Source of the DNA: an uncultured Oceanospirillales bacterium
Lineage (GTDB): Bacteria; Pseudomonadota; Gammaproteobacteria; Pseudomonadales; Litorivicinaceae
Direction of reading: 5' to 3'
DNA: 14,053 nucleotides
Assembly (NCBI GenBank): GCA_913061245.1
Contig: CAJXTO010000030.1
Location: 1 to 14,053, forward strand
Shown: positions 1 to 7,175 of the stretch, piece by piece
Layout: the number at the start of each line of letters is the position of its first letter
Numbering within the stretch: position 1 is the stretch's first letter
Notes under the pieces: model-generated
The model's database searches: none
What the model was told of the DNA's origin: nothing
The model's input: the letters and a program-made list of their open reading frames with translations, nothing else
Position numbers and translations under genes: made by a program

Positions 1-57
1 ATGGTTGAATCGAGTCAATAAGGCTCGGTTCAAAATTCATCAGGAGAGGAAACTATA

Positions 58-402
58 ATGAAAGGGCAACTCCTAACAGCAATTTTGGCTTCAGCCTTAG
101 TTGCGCCACTCGCAAGCGCTGCTGATGCAGATGCAATTGCAAAAGGAAAAGAAATTGCTTGGCACCGTCAGAAAGGCAACTGCCTAACTTGCCATATGGT
201 TGAGGGTGCTGAGATGCCGGGTAATGTTGGACCACCATTGGTTGCAATGAAAGCTCGCTATCCTAATAAAGCGGACCTTCGTGCACAGATCTGGGATCCG
301 ACCGCTCGGAATCCAATGACAAGTATGCCTCCATTCGGAAAGAACCATATTCTTTCTGAGGAAGAGCTTGACCTTGTTGTTGAATACGTTCATTCACTTT
401 AA
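58..402 (+). CDS. soxX: SoxX, monohaem cytochrome c subunit of SoxAX
   Basis: This is the small cytochrome subunit of the periplasmic SoxAX(K) complex, which oxidatively joins thiosulfate to the carrier SoxYZ and passes the electrons on. The 114-residue product has a Sec signal peptide (about residues 1-21, ending ASA). It has one haem-binding motif, CLTCH, at residues 42-46, and a likely axial methionine at M90 in the SMPPFG segment typical of SoxX. The ATG is supported by a strong Shine-Dalgarno, AGGAGAGG, at 42-49. It is the first gene of a same-strand run soxX-Y-Z-A-K with gaps of 9-22 nt. The operon promoter probably lies at or beyond the left edge of the window, because nothing convincing is seen in bases 1-57. 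Identity rests on the motifs, the length and the unmistakable neighbours. Confidence 0.95.
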   Translation: MKGQLLTAILASALVAPLASAADADAIAKGKEIAWHRQKGNCLTCHMVEGAEMPGNVGPPLVAMKARYPNKADLRAQIWDPTARNPMTSMPPFGKNHILSEEELDLVVEYVHSL

Positions 403-424
403 TTAACACGTAAGGAGAGTTGCG

Positions 425-877
425 ATGGATCGTCGTAGCGTACTTAAAGTTGCAGGTGTTGTTTCAGCTGCTGCAACAGCTTTAGTGGCAATGCCACGTT
501 TGGCAATGGCTGCTTATACAGAAAAAGCATTTAAAGCAAAAGGTGGTGCAGACGCACTTCAAAATGCGTATGGCGCAAACGCCACGACACCGAGTGATCA
601 GGTGAAATTAAAGGCTCCAGATATTGCTGAGAATGGTGCTGTTGTACCAGTCGAAGTTGCGACAGATATGGACGCAGAGTCAATCGCGATTTTGATCGAC
701 GGTAACCCATCACCATTGGCATTGACTGCCGATATCCCAGCGGGCACTAAAGGTCTTGTGAAGACACGTTGCCGTATGGGTAAAACAACAAACGTAACAG
801 CTGTTGTGAAGTCAGGCGGTAAGCTCTACACAGCATCGAAAGAAGTCAAAGTAACAATCGGCGGCTGCGGCGGTTAA
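425..877 (+). CDS. soxY: SoxY, sulfur carrier subunit with C-terminal GGCGG arm
   Basis: SoxY is the covalent substrate carrier of the Sox pathway. Sulfur intermediates are bound to a cysteine on a flexible C-terminal arm and shuttled between SoxAX and SoxB in the periplasm. The 150-residue protein ends in the diagnostic GGCGG, placing the carrier cysteine at C148. The N-terminus carries a twin-arginine signal (RR at residues 3-4, RRSVLK) followed by an Ala-rich hydrophobic stretch to about residue 29. It is therefore predicted to be exported folded, probably as the SoxYZ heterodimer, since SoxZ has no signal of its own. AAGGAG at 412-417 supports the start. soxZ follows 12 nt downstream. A second cysteine, C116, lies in the body of the domain. 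No anomaly is seen. Confidence 0.97.
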   Translation: MDRRSVLKVAGVVSAAATALVAMPRLAMAAYTEKAFKAKGGADALQNAYGANATTPSDQVKLKAPDIAENGAVVPVEVATDMDAESIAILIDGNPSPLALTADIPAGTKGLVKTRCRMGKTTNVTAVVKSGGKLYTASKEVKVTIGGCGG

Positions 878-889
878 TAGGAGATCAAA

Positions 890-1195
890 ATGTCATCAAT
901 TCGTATCAAAGCTAAAGAACGTAAAGGTGAAGTGGATGTGAAGTGCTTGATGAAGCACGACATGGAAACTGGTCTTCGTAAAGATAAAAGCGGTAAGAAG
1001 ATCCCTGAGCATTGGATTCAGGATGTAACCGCAGAGTCAAACGGAAAAGTTGTGTTCTCTTGTGCGTTTAACACTTCAATCTCGAAGGATCCATACTTGG
1101 CGTTTGCTTTCTCAGGAAAGAAGGGCGACAGCCTAACAATTTCATGGAAAGACAATACTGGTGCAACGGATTCTGCTGAAACCAAAATCAGATAA
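890..1195 (+). CDS. soxZ: SoxZ, partner of SoxY
   Basis: SoxZ is the immunoglobulin-like partner that forms the SoxYZ heterodimer and positions the sulfur-carrying arm of SoxY. The product is 101 residues, the usual SoxZ length, and has no signal peptide, so it is expected to travel with SoxY through the Tat route. The conserved KCLMKHDMETG segment near residues 18-28 and the later FSCAFNTSISKDPY segment fit the family. The start is supported by TAGGAG at about 878-883. The gene lies between soxY and soxA in the classic X-Y-Z-A order. It has two cysteines, C19 and C58. No unusual feature is seen. Confidence 0.95.
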   Translation: MSSIRIKAKERKGEVDVKCLMKHDMETGLRKDKSGKKIPEHWIQDVTAESNGKVVFSCAFNTSISKDPYLAFAFSGKKGDSLTISWKDNTGATDSAETKIR

Positions 1196-1215
1196 CTGTT
1201 ATTGGAGACAGGGCA

Positions 1216-2055
1216 ATGAAAAAAATAATTCGTAACGTTGCTTTCGGTTTGGTCGGTCTTTCAGTATCAGCGGCTTCGGTCGCTGGTCCTGAAGAAGACC
1301 GTCTGGCTTTCCGAAAGTTCTATGAGAACCGTTTTCCACAAGTTCAGCCCGTTGGCGACTTCCAAAACGGTGTGTATTCAATTCTTCCACAAGCGCGTGA
1401 ACAGTGGGAAGCCATTGAAGAGTTTCCTCCTTATGAGCTAGCGATTGAAGAAGGCGAGAAGATCTATAACAAGACTTTCGCCAACGGCAAATCGTTAAAG
1501 GATTGTTTTGGTGAAGATGGTGCTGTTCGCGAGCAGTATCCTCACTGGAATAAAGAGCGTGGCATGGTCATGACCATGGAGCTCGCAATCAACGAATGCC
1601 TGGAAGCGAATGGTGAAAAGCCATTGAAGTACAAAAAAGGTGCGATGGCGGCTGTTAGTGCATACATGGCTTACAACTCGCGCGGCCAGGTAATTAATGT
1701 GGAAATTCCATCTGACGATCCTCGGGCACTTGCTGCCTACGAAGATGGCAAAGAACATTTCTACACAAAACGTGGTCAGTTGAACTTTGCGTGTGCTGAT
1801 TGCCACATGCATACATCCGGCATGAACTATCGGTCAGAAACTGTTTCACCAGCATTTGGTCACGCCACCAATTGGCCAGTGTACCGAGCAAAATGGCAGG
1901 CCATGGGTACATTGCATCGCCGTTTCGCTGGCTGTCATAACAATATCCGTGCGAATCCTTTCAAGGCACAGGGCGAAGAGTACCGTAACCTCGAGTACTT
2001 CATTAGCTACATGTCGAATGGTTTGGAATTCAACGGCCCAGCGGCACGTAAGTAA
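1216..2055 (+). CDS. soxA: SoxA, single-haem catalytic subunit of SoxAX
   Basis: SoxA is the catalytic cytochrome of SoxAX(K). It forms the disulfide-type bond between thiosulfate and the SoxY cysteine. The 279-residue product has a Sec signal peptide (cleavage near residue 23, SVA). One haem motif is present, CADCH at residues 193-197. The active-site cysteine, the unusual axial ligand of this haem, is C240 in the RRFAGCHNN segment. At the place where two-haem SoxA proteins carry an N-terminal CxxCH there is only C97 (KDCFGEDG), with C128 (NECLEANG) further on. From the family these two are expected to pair as a disulfide. This is therefore the one-haem class. GGAG at 1204-1207 supports the ATG. 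soxK follows 9 nt downstream. Confidence 0.95.
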   Translation: MKKIIRNVAFGLVGLSVSAASVAGPEEDRLAFRKFYENRFPQVQPVGDFQNGVYSILPQAREQWEAIEEFPPYELAIEEGEKIYNKTFANGKSLKDCFGEDGAVREQYPHWNKERGMVMTMELAINECLEANGEKPLKYKKGAMAAVSAYMAYNSRGQVINVEIPSDDPRALAAYEDGKEHFYTKRGQLNFACADCHMHTSGMNYRSETVSPAFGHATNWPVYRAKWQAMGTLHRRFAGCHNNIRANPFKAQGEEYRNLEYFISYMSNGLEFNGPAARK

Positions 2056-2064
2056 GGATTTGTT

Positions 2065-2376
2065 ATGAAACATGGATTGAAAAGCCTTGCATTGGTTGCG
2101 CTTCTCGGATCATCTGCTGCATTCGCTGGTGGTCATGGTAAGTCGGCCGCGGCGTTAATCGAAGAAGCAACTGCTGGTTATAAGCAGGTTTCGAAAGAAA
2201 CCACGTACCAGTGGACTACGACGGTTAAGGTTATCAAGGAAGCTCAAAAGGCACTCGATGGTGGTAATGAAGCTGAGGCAAAGAAGCTTGCACAGCAAGC
2301 CTTAGACTTGGTTGAAGCGACCCGTAAGCAGGCTCAAGTTGAGTCTCAGAATTGGAAGATGCGCGTTCCGAAGTAA
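2065..2376 (+). CDS. soxK: SoxK, SoxAX-binding small periplasmic protein
   Basis: This is a 103-residue exported protein with a Sec signal peptide (about residues 1-21, AAFA). The mature part is predicted to be almost entirely helical, rich in Ala, Lys and Glu, and has no cysteines. It has a central Trp-Thr-Thr segment (residues 49-53), then an amphipathic run containing ALDGGNEAEAKKLAQQAL. This pattern and the position straight after soxA match SoxK (also called SAXB), which binds SoxAX and raises its activity in some sulfur bacteria. The assignment rests on size, helix pattern and context, because no catalytic motif is expected. AAGGA at 2053-2057 provides the ribosome site. It is the last gene before the operon terminator. 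Confidence 0.75.
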   Translation: MKHGLKSLALVALLGSSAAFAGGHGKSAAALIEEATAGYKQVSKETTYQWTTTVKVIKEAQKALDGGNEAEAKKLAQQALDLVEATRKQAQVESQNWKMRVPK

Positions 2377-2400
2377 GAGGAATACGTATTCATCCGAAAG

Positions 2401-2427
2401 ACGCGACCTTTGGGTCGCGTTTTTTTT
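2401..2427 (+). terminator. Rho-independent terminator of the soxXYZAK operon
   Basis: A perfect 8-bp stem ACGCGACC / GGTCGCGT (2401-2408 with 2413-2420) has a TTTG loop and runs into eight Ts (2420-2427). It lies 25 nt after the soxK stop and would end the plus-strand sox operon before the convergent soxB. Confidence 0.93.
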
Positions 2428-2545
2428 GCACTTTATTTTGACTAAATGTGTTTAGGTGAGAGCTTAGTCGTATTTTGGATGATCAACTCGAGCATTGATA
2501 TAAAAGACCTGCGTCCTTGGGTCTATCGATCGAGAAACTCAAGGC
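2428..2545. other. Spacer between two facing terminators
   Basis: This AT-rich spacer lies between the convergent soxK and soxB terminators. No gene, repeat or strong promoter is visible. A weak 6-bp inverted repeat (GACTAA at 2440-2445 with TTAGTC at 2464-2469) is probably chance. Confidence 0.5.
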
Positions 2546-2585
2546 AAAAAAATAGCCGCAGGAGCGCCATGCTCGTGCGGCTATT
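2546..2585 (-). terminator. Rho-independent terminator of soxB
   Basis: On the minus strand a perfect 10-bp stem (arms 2551-2560 and 2576-2585) is topped, across a single mismatched pair, by a 4-bp inner stem GAGC/GCTC with a 5-nt loop. On the minus strand it is followed by seven Ts (the A-run at 2546-2552). It lies about 17 nt beyond the soxB stop codon. Confidence 0.92.
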
Positions 2586-2592
2586 CTCGTTA

Positions 2593-2615
2593 GAGAAACT
2601 GTTACGCAGTTTCTC
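2593..2615 (-). repeat. Perfect inverted repeat enclosing the soxB stop codon
   Basis: GAGAAACTG (2593-2601) and CAGTTTCTC (2607-2615) form a perfect 9-bp stem with a 5-nt loop. The soxB TAA (2602-2604, read on minus) lies within the loop. It is followed directly by the soxB terminator, giving two hairpins in tandem at the 3' end of the transcript. Confidence 0.75.
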
Positions 2616-4512
2616 CTGGATAGTCAGCGATCCCTGGGTTGTCGTTCATGCCAACAACTTTCGGGTGATTGATCTTCTTCAAACGTAGAACGTCATCAGA
2701 GTCTTTGTTCGCTACGATGTAGTCGCGGATGATATCCCAGATCAGTCGACCATCCGGTGTGTTGTTCACAGTTGCCCAACCCGTGACTTTATAAGTCTTC
2801 TTCGGATCGATCGCTTCACCGTTATCCAATCGAGCATCAGTAATCCGCTCACCGAGACCCTTCTTCGGAGCGATGGTGTAATCCATGCCGCCAACGCGAA
2901 CCATATCACCGCCTGATTGGAGATACGGATCTGGGTCAAACAGGTTGTCTGCAACCGCCTCGAGTGTAGACATAAGCTGTTCACCTGTCATTTCAGAAAC
3001 ATATGTTTCTGAGTAGGTTGTGGCTACTTGACTCATGACATCATCCATCGTGATCCAGTCTCCCTCGAGCGTTGTTGTGCCCCAGCGAACACCAGCTGAC
3101 ATGGCAACATCTGCATCATATTCCCAGCGAAGAGCGTTACAGATCACCTGATCCCATGTGCCCATGAAGTTGCCGCGACGATAGAGAAGACGATCCGCTT
3201 TAGCGAGCTTTTCAGTCAAGATCTCGTCATAGGTTTTGCCTACCCATGCAGGGGTGTAGAACGCGTCTTTACGGCGACTCTGGATGATTTTGTCTGTGTA
3301 CTTTGTTTGTCGCATCTGAGAAATGAATGATTCCATTTCTTTATCTGCTTCAAGCCAGTCAGTAATGACTGGGAACATCTGATACGAGAGATCGTCGAGT
3401 TTTCCATCACCAAACTTAAAGTCCATGCATCCGACGAACTTGCCGTTGGAGCCCGCATTCGTTACCCAGCAATCGTGTCCCGCTGGATTCTTCACTTTTA
3501 CTGGAAGAGGGCAGCCGTCGTGCGTGTGACCGCCAAATACGGCGTTCAAGCCTGGGACGCGTTCAGCCATCTTGATATCTACGTCCATCCCGTTATGCGA
3601 CACCAAAACAACAGCATCTGGAGACTCGTCACCACGAATCTGCTCGACAAGCTCAGCCATGTCATCTTCGCGAAGGCCGAATGACCAATCTGGGAAGAAC
3701 TCTTTCGGGTTAGCATTGGCAGTTCGTGGGAATGCCTGACCAACGACCGCGATACGAGCGCCGTTGATTTCTTTAATCACATACGGCTGGAACGCATGCC
3801 CTGTATCTTCATCGTAGAGCCCGCGACCATCAAAGCGTTCAACGAGAGCTGGGTATTCATCGCCAAACAGAGAATCTTCGAGTACACGAACGTTTTGTCC
3901 GATGAAGTCACCTTTAAACAGTGCAACGTTAGAGAGCACTTCGTCTTCGCGGTAAGTGAATTCCCAGTGGCCGACCATCACATCGATACCGAGAATGTTC
4001 GATGCTTCAACCATGTCCACACCACGCGTCCACAGCGATGTGGCTGAACCCTGCCACAAATCACCACCGTCGACGGTCAGTGTATTTGATTGTCCGCCGG
4101 CCTGGTCACGCAAACGATCAAGAAGCGTTTTGACGTGCGCAAACCCGCCGGTGCGGCCGAGTTGTTCAGCGTGCTTTGCAAAGTTCAGGTAAGTGAACGC
4201 ATATTCTTCAGGGGAGCCTGGCTCAAAGCCATTCGCTTCGAGGAATTGTTTTCCAACAATATGCGGGAAGCGGCCATAAGCATCGCCGACACCCAGGTTG
4301 ACGTTTGGTTCACGGAAATACACGGGGAGTAACTGGCCGTGTACATCAGTGACGTGCAGAATTCGCGCATCACCTTCCATTGGCTTGTCATAAAATCCTG
4401 CTGGAGCTGACTTGCTTGCGAGCGCGCGTGAGCTGTAGATTGCTGGGATAGACCCTGCTGCAGCCGCTGCTGCCATCAGCTTCATAAATTGACGACGATT
4501 CAATGTATTCAT
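2602..4512 (-). CDS. soxB: SoxB, dimanganese sulfate-thiohydrolase of the Sox pathway
   Basis: SoxB hydrolyses the terminal sulfone from SoxY-bound S-sulfonate intermediates, releasing sulfate in the periplasm. The 636-residue product begins with a Tat signal (NRRQFMK, RR at residues 6-7, then an Ala-rich stretch to about residue 32). The metallophosphoesterase/5'-nucleotidase-type N-domain shows its metal-site blocks in order: DVHGQ (D56, H58), GGDLWQGS (D151), VGHWEFTY (H182, the SoxB-specific form of the usual nucleotidase NHE block), SHNG (H306, N307) and FGGHTHD (H329, H331). The C-terminal 5'-nucleotidase domain fills the rest. A minus-strand AAGGAC a few bases before the ATG supports the start. 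It faces the soxXYZAK operon and diverges from the hupE-like gene. It has its own terminator, so its expression is separable from the other sox genes. Confidence 0.97.
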   Translation of the reverse strand: MNTLNRRQFMKLMAAAAAAGSIPAIYSSRALASKSAPAGFYDKPMEGDARILHVTDVHGQLLPVYFREPNVNLGVGDAYGRFPHIVGKQFLEANGFEPGSPEEYAFTYLNFAKHAEQLGRTGGFAHVKTLLDRLRDQAGGQSNTLTVDGGDLWQGSATSLWTRGVDMVEASNILGIDVMVGHWEFTYREDEVLSNVALFKGDFIGQNVRVLEDSLFGDEYPALVERFDGRGLYDEDTGHAFQPYVIKEINGARIAVVGQAFPRTANANPKEFFPDWSFGLREDDMAELVEQIRGDESPDAVVLVSHNGMDVDIKMAERVPGLNAVFGGHTHDGCPLPVKVKNPAGHDCWVTNAGSNGKFVGCMDFKFGDGKLDDLSYQMFPVITDWLEADKEMESFISQMRQTKYTDKIIQSRRKDAFYTPAWVGKTYDEILTEKLAKADRLLYRRGNFMGTWDQVICNALRWEYDADVAMSAGVRWGTTTLEGDWITMDDVMSQVATTYSETYVSEMTGEQLMSTLEAVADNLFDPDPYLQSGGDMVRVGGMDYTIAPKKGLGERITDARLDNGEAIDPKKTYKVTGWATVNNTPDGRLIWDIIRDYIVANKDSDDVLRLKKINHPKVVGMNDNPGIADYPGETA

Positions 4513-4543
4513 GCTTGTCCTTGCGGTCGTTTGAATGAATTCC

Positions 4544-4571
4544 TTGAAGGGTGAATATGCTGTGCTAGCAT
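4544..4571 (+). promoter_or_regulatory. Candidate sigma70 promoter for the hupE-like gene
   Basis: TTGAAG (4544-4549) and TAGCAT (4566-4571) are separated by 16 bp and lie 38 nt before the TTG start. The -10 overlaps a small dyad, ATGCT-N5-AGCAT (4557-4571), containing the palindrome TGCTAGCA. This region also has to hold the divergent soxB promoter, so the dyad could be a shared operator. The match is modest. Confidence 0.35.
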
Positions 4572-4609
4572 CCGTTTTTCACTGACTTCCACACCCGAGT
4601 GTAATTCGT

Positions 4610-5767
4610 TTGCAAAAGATCCTTCAAAAACTTTCGTTATTCTTAACGGTTATAAGCTTATATGTACCAGTTTATGCGGATGTTGTGAAGCCTGCATTGG
4701 TTGAAATCAGTGTGTTTTCTGATGCTCAAGTCAGTGTCGAAATACGCACGAGCATTGAGGCCCTATTGACTGGGATTAATGGTCGATATCGCAACACCCA
4801 AGATGCCCCCAATGCTGATGAATATGATGCGTTGAGGGAACTTGAAGCCGAAGATCTTCGAAAGCAATTCGTCGCATTCCATCCAGTTTTACTGCAGGGA
4901 GTGGAATTACGTGTGGATGGGGTGGTAGTTCCTCTGGAGATGGGTGTGATTGATATTGCTCCTCCCGGGTACACCAAAGTGCCAAGGGCCAGCGTGATCC
5001 GATTGGTTGGTACGATTCCCGAGGGATCCAAGTCGCTTCAATGGTATTACCCAGCGAAATTCGGCGATCAAGCCGTTAGGGTTCGGCAAGTCAATGAGGA
5101 GGCAGGCGAATATCACTGGTCTGGTCATCAATGGGTGAAAGAGGACGTGCCGTCTGAGCCATTTTCACTGACCGAAGTGTTCACTAAGCCGACATTTTGG
5201 TCGGTTGCCGAGATGTATATCGAGGCAGGATTTCTGCACATCGTTCCCAAAGGATTGGATCATATTCTTTTCATCTTAGGGATCTTTCTGATCTCAATGC
5301 GACTCAAGCCACTTTTACTCCAGGCCACCATGTTCACAATTGCGCATTCTTTGACGCTGTCTTTGGGCGTATTTGGCTTGGTGAATCTTCCGCCGCAGGT
5401 GGTTGAGCCTCTGATCGCTCTATCGATTGCCTATGTCGCGTTTGAGAATTTAGCGAGTGAGCGGCTCAGTCGCTTTCGGTTGCCTGTGGTCTTTGCATTT
5501 GGTCTTCTGCACGGACTGGGTTTCGCTTCAATATTGACTGAATTTGGGTTGCCCGAAGATTTGTACGTGGCAGCACTTCTTTGGTTTAACGTTGGTGTTG
5601 AGTTCGGTCAGATCGCGCTATTAGTTTTCGCATATTTAGCCATCACAATTTGGTTTAGAAATCCTAGTGTTTACCGAACGTTTGTGGTGTTACCTGGATC
5701 ACTCGCTATTGGAGGGCTAGGGGGCTACTGGATGATCGAGCGCGTAATCTACTTCTATATCAGTTAA
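4610..5767 (+). CDS. HupE/UreJ-family membrane protein with periplasmic N-domain
   Basis: The product is 385 residues with a Sec signal peptide (about 1-23, ending VYA). A predicted extracytoplasmic beta-rich domain spans about residues 24-205. A C-terminal bundle of roughly six membrane segments follows (about 215-383). The membrane part carries the histidine blocks typical of the HupE/UreJ_2 group: GFLHIVPKGLDHILF (H210, H218), FTIAHSLTL (H246) and FGLLHGLGFA (H301). HupE/UreJ proteins are linked to metal transport, chiefly nickel, but this large two-domain type is poorly characterised. The substrate is not deducible here. No in-frame ATG gives the signal peptide, so TTG at 4610 is chosen, with only a weak GAG upstream. 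It diverges from soxB, and its stop overlaps the convergent thioredoxin-like gene by 8 bp. Confidence 0.8.
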   Translation: MQKILQKLSLFLTVISLYVPVYADVVKPALVEISVFSDAQVSVEIRTSIEALLTGINGRYRNTQDAPNADEYDALRELEAEDLRKQFVAFHPVLLQGVELRVDGVVVPLEMGVIDIAPPGYTKVPRASVIRLVGTIPEGSKSLQWYYPAKFGDQAVRVRQVNEEAGEYHWSGHQWVKEDVPSEPFSLTEVFTKPTFWSVAEMYIEAGFLHIVPKGLDHILFILGIFLISMRLKPLLLQATMFTIAHSLTLSLGVFGLVNLPPQVVEPLIALSIAYVAFENLASERLSRFRLPVVFAFGLLHGLGFASILTEFGLPEDLYVAALLWFNVGVEFGQIALLVFAYLAITIWFRNPSVYRTFVVLPGSLAIGGLGGYWMIERVIYFYIS

Positions 5768-6197
5768 TTGCCGGCAGCTCTCGAATGGTCTCTTCGATTT
5801 CGTAGGCATAGAAGTCAATGATATCTGGTACGCCAAATTTTGGTGGCGCGAGCACCTCGCCATTCGAGCTCAAAAATAACAATGTTGGCGTGCCGAACCC
5901 TTGGTAACGACTTGCGAATTTGACCGTTGTTGTGCGTGAGCCATCAAAATCTGTCATAGGAATGGCGGCCCCAATATCGACTGCAGTAAAGCGAACTTTG
6001 CTGGAAAATAAATCTGATGCTCTCAGAGGCTGCAAAATTTCCTTTTCCAAGCGCACGCAAAAAGAACATCCTGGTTGGGTGACCATCACCACCCAATGAC
6101 GTGGATCACGTTGATCGAATTTTGGGTCTTCTAAATCCGAAGCCACAACGGTTCCCGAGAGAACCGCGGCTAAAAATAAACCCAGCAATTGTTGCAT
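5760..6197 (-). CDS. Periplasmic thioredoxin-like protein, SoxW-like
   Basis: This is a 145-residue thioredoxin-fold protein with a Sec signal peptide (about residues 1-19, VVAS). The redox site is PGCSFC (C44, C47). The cis-proline loop is GTPT (P104), followed by the LLFL beta strand. These match the small thioredoxins often found in sox clusters (SoxW), which are thought to keep periplasmic Sox cysteines reduced. The CSFC dipeptide is unlike cytoplasmic thioredoxin CGPC. Its ATG overlaps the TAA of the upstream hydrolase gene by one base (TAATG), so the two are probably translationally coupled. The stop is TGA, overlapping the convergent hupE-like gene by 8 bp. No soxV/ccdA electron donor is present in the window. 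The SoxW role is inferred from fold and context. Confidence 0.8.
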   Translation of the reverse strand: MQQLLGLFLAAVLSGTVVASDLEDPKFDQRDPRHWVVMVTQPGCSFCVRLEKEILQPLRASDLFSSKVRFTAVDIGAAIPMTDFDGSRTTTVKFASRYQGFGTPTLLFLSSNGEVLAPPKFGVPDIIDFYAYEIEETIRELPAIN

Positions 6198-7069
6198 TAG
6201 AGGCTTTCCGCCATGTCAGCAATGATGATAGCAACATCGTCGGCGTACAAATCACGGAAGAAGTGATCGGCGCCATCAATCATCTCGAGGCTCACGTTAT
6301 CACCGATTCCAGCTGTTGCCTCGAGCTTTTCAGGTAGGCGTTCAACGACATCATCTTCGGATCCTGCAACCACCACGACAGGTATATCGCTCACTCGCGT
6401 GAGGTTGGTTGGAGTGTCGCGACGTGTGTCTGGGGTGTAGTAATCGATGAAACTCGCAGCGCTGACCTTGGCTTGTTGGCAATACACAAACCCAGGAACT
6501 TCCATAATGGAATCACTATCAAGTTGTTTGGCCTGTTCCATCAAGCCAGCAAGCGGTACGCCATAGCGTTCTTGGTATCCTTTTTCTGCGTATTCTGCAT
6601 CGAACACTGCTGGAGCAATCAGAACCGCTCCACGAATTTTATCTGATGCATTTTCTGCAAGGTAGGCTGACATTTGTCCGCCACCCCGGCTGTGAGCGCT
6701 GACAATGATGTTTTCGAAACCCTGCTCTTCGAGATAAGACACCCACGTGCTGATTTCATTCAGAGCGTCGAAATGCTTATGAGTATGGGTGATACCACAA
6801 TCAAGCATGCCTTCTCGCCCTGGCAAGTTATAGGACAGGTTGGGTGCGAGTACGGGTAAACCATAATCTTCTGAAACCAAGCTAGAGATGGTTGAAATAA
6901 TTTCCATGCGGTTGTGTGCAAGTGTTCCATGAAGAAGAAGAACTGCGGTGTTCCCATCCGCTTCGTAGAAATCTGCATCAAGACCTTGGTGTGACACGGG
7001 GGTCTGTGCTGATACATTGATTGAAGTCAACAAGGCGCCGACAAATAAACTGAAACGGGTTCTGAGCAT
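6197..7069 (-). CDS. Exported alpha/beta hydrolase, substrate unknown
   Basis: The product is 290 residues with a Sec signal peptide (about 1-21, VSA) and the alpha/beta-hydrolase landmarks in order. These are the oxyanion segment LLLHGT (H47, G48), a nucleophile elbow SAHSRGG with S127 (the first elbow glycine is replaced by alanine), an acidic residue D239 or D240 in AGSEDD, and the catalytic histidine H269 in GADHFF. The catalytic triad therefore looks intact. The substrate class cannot be told, though an ester or thioester is plausible. A minus-strand AAAGGGA about 8 nt before the ATG supports the start. It is followed with one-base overlap by the thioredoxin-like gene, forming a two-gene unit between sox and rhodanese genes. 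It has three cysteines or fewer in the mature part (C91, C197 seen). Confidence 0.8.
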   Translation of the reverse strand: MLRTRFSLFVGALLTSINVSAQTPVSHQGLDADFYEADGNTAVLLLHGTLAHNRMEIISTISSLVSEDYGLPVLAPNLSYNLPGREGMLDCGITHTHKHFDALNEISTWVSYLEEQGFENIIVSAHSRGGGQMSAYLAENASDKIRGAVLIAPAVFDAEYAEKGYQERYGVPLAGLMEQAKQLDSDSIMEVPGFVYCQQAKVSAASFIDYYTPDTRRDTPTNLTRVSDIPVVVVAGSEDDVVERLPEKLEATAGIGDNVSLEMIDGADHFFRDLYADDVAIIIADMAESL

Positions 7070-7120
7070 TGTTATTCCCTTTAGTTTGTGTGATATAGCT
7101 TAAAGTTTGAACTGCGGCCA

Positions 7121-7138
7121 AATTGCTTGCAAGCATTT
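7121..7138. promoter_or_regulatory. Palindrome in the divergent hydrolase/rhodanese spacer
   Basis: A perfect 12-bp palindrome TGCTTGCAAGCA (7124-7135) is flanked, across one mismatched pair, by AA and TT (7121-7138). It sits midway between the divergent starts at 7069 and 7176, where a regulator could act on both. No clear -10/-35 pair was found around it, so an operator role is only suggested by position and symmetry. Confidence 0.3.
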
Positions 7139-7175
7139 ATACGGTCGTTCTAGCGCGAAATATGAGGATATTCAA

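Noticed and set aside
1..21. A six-codon reading frame (ATG to TAA) at the left edge
   Set aside because: Too short to judge. It is more likely intergenic sequence or the tail of an unseen gene than a leader peptide.
1492..1530. Possible second haem site in SoxA around C97
   Set aside because: The sequence there is D-C-F-G-E-D-G with no CxxCH, so the protein is the one-haem class.
2602..4512. Several open frames of 60-100 codons antisense to soxB and within other genes
   Set aside because: They lie inside strongly supported genes, lack ribosome sites or recognisable motifs, and are best explained as shadows of the coding strand.
7107..7175. Longer start for the first rhodanese at 7107
   Set aside because: It adds 23 residues before an intact signal peptide and has no clear ribosome site. 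The ATG at 7176 has GAGGA at proper spacing.
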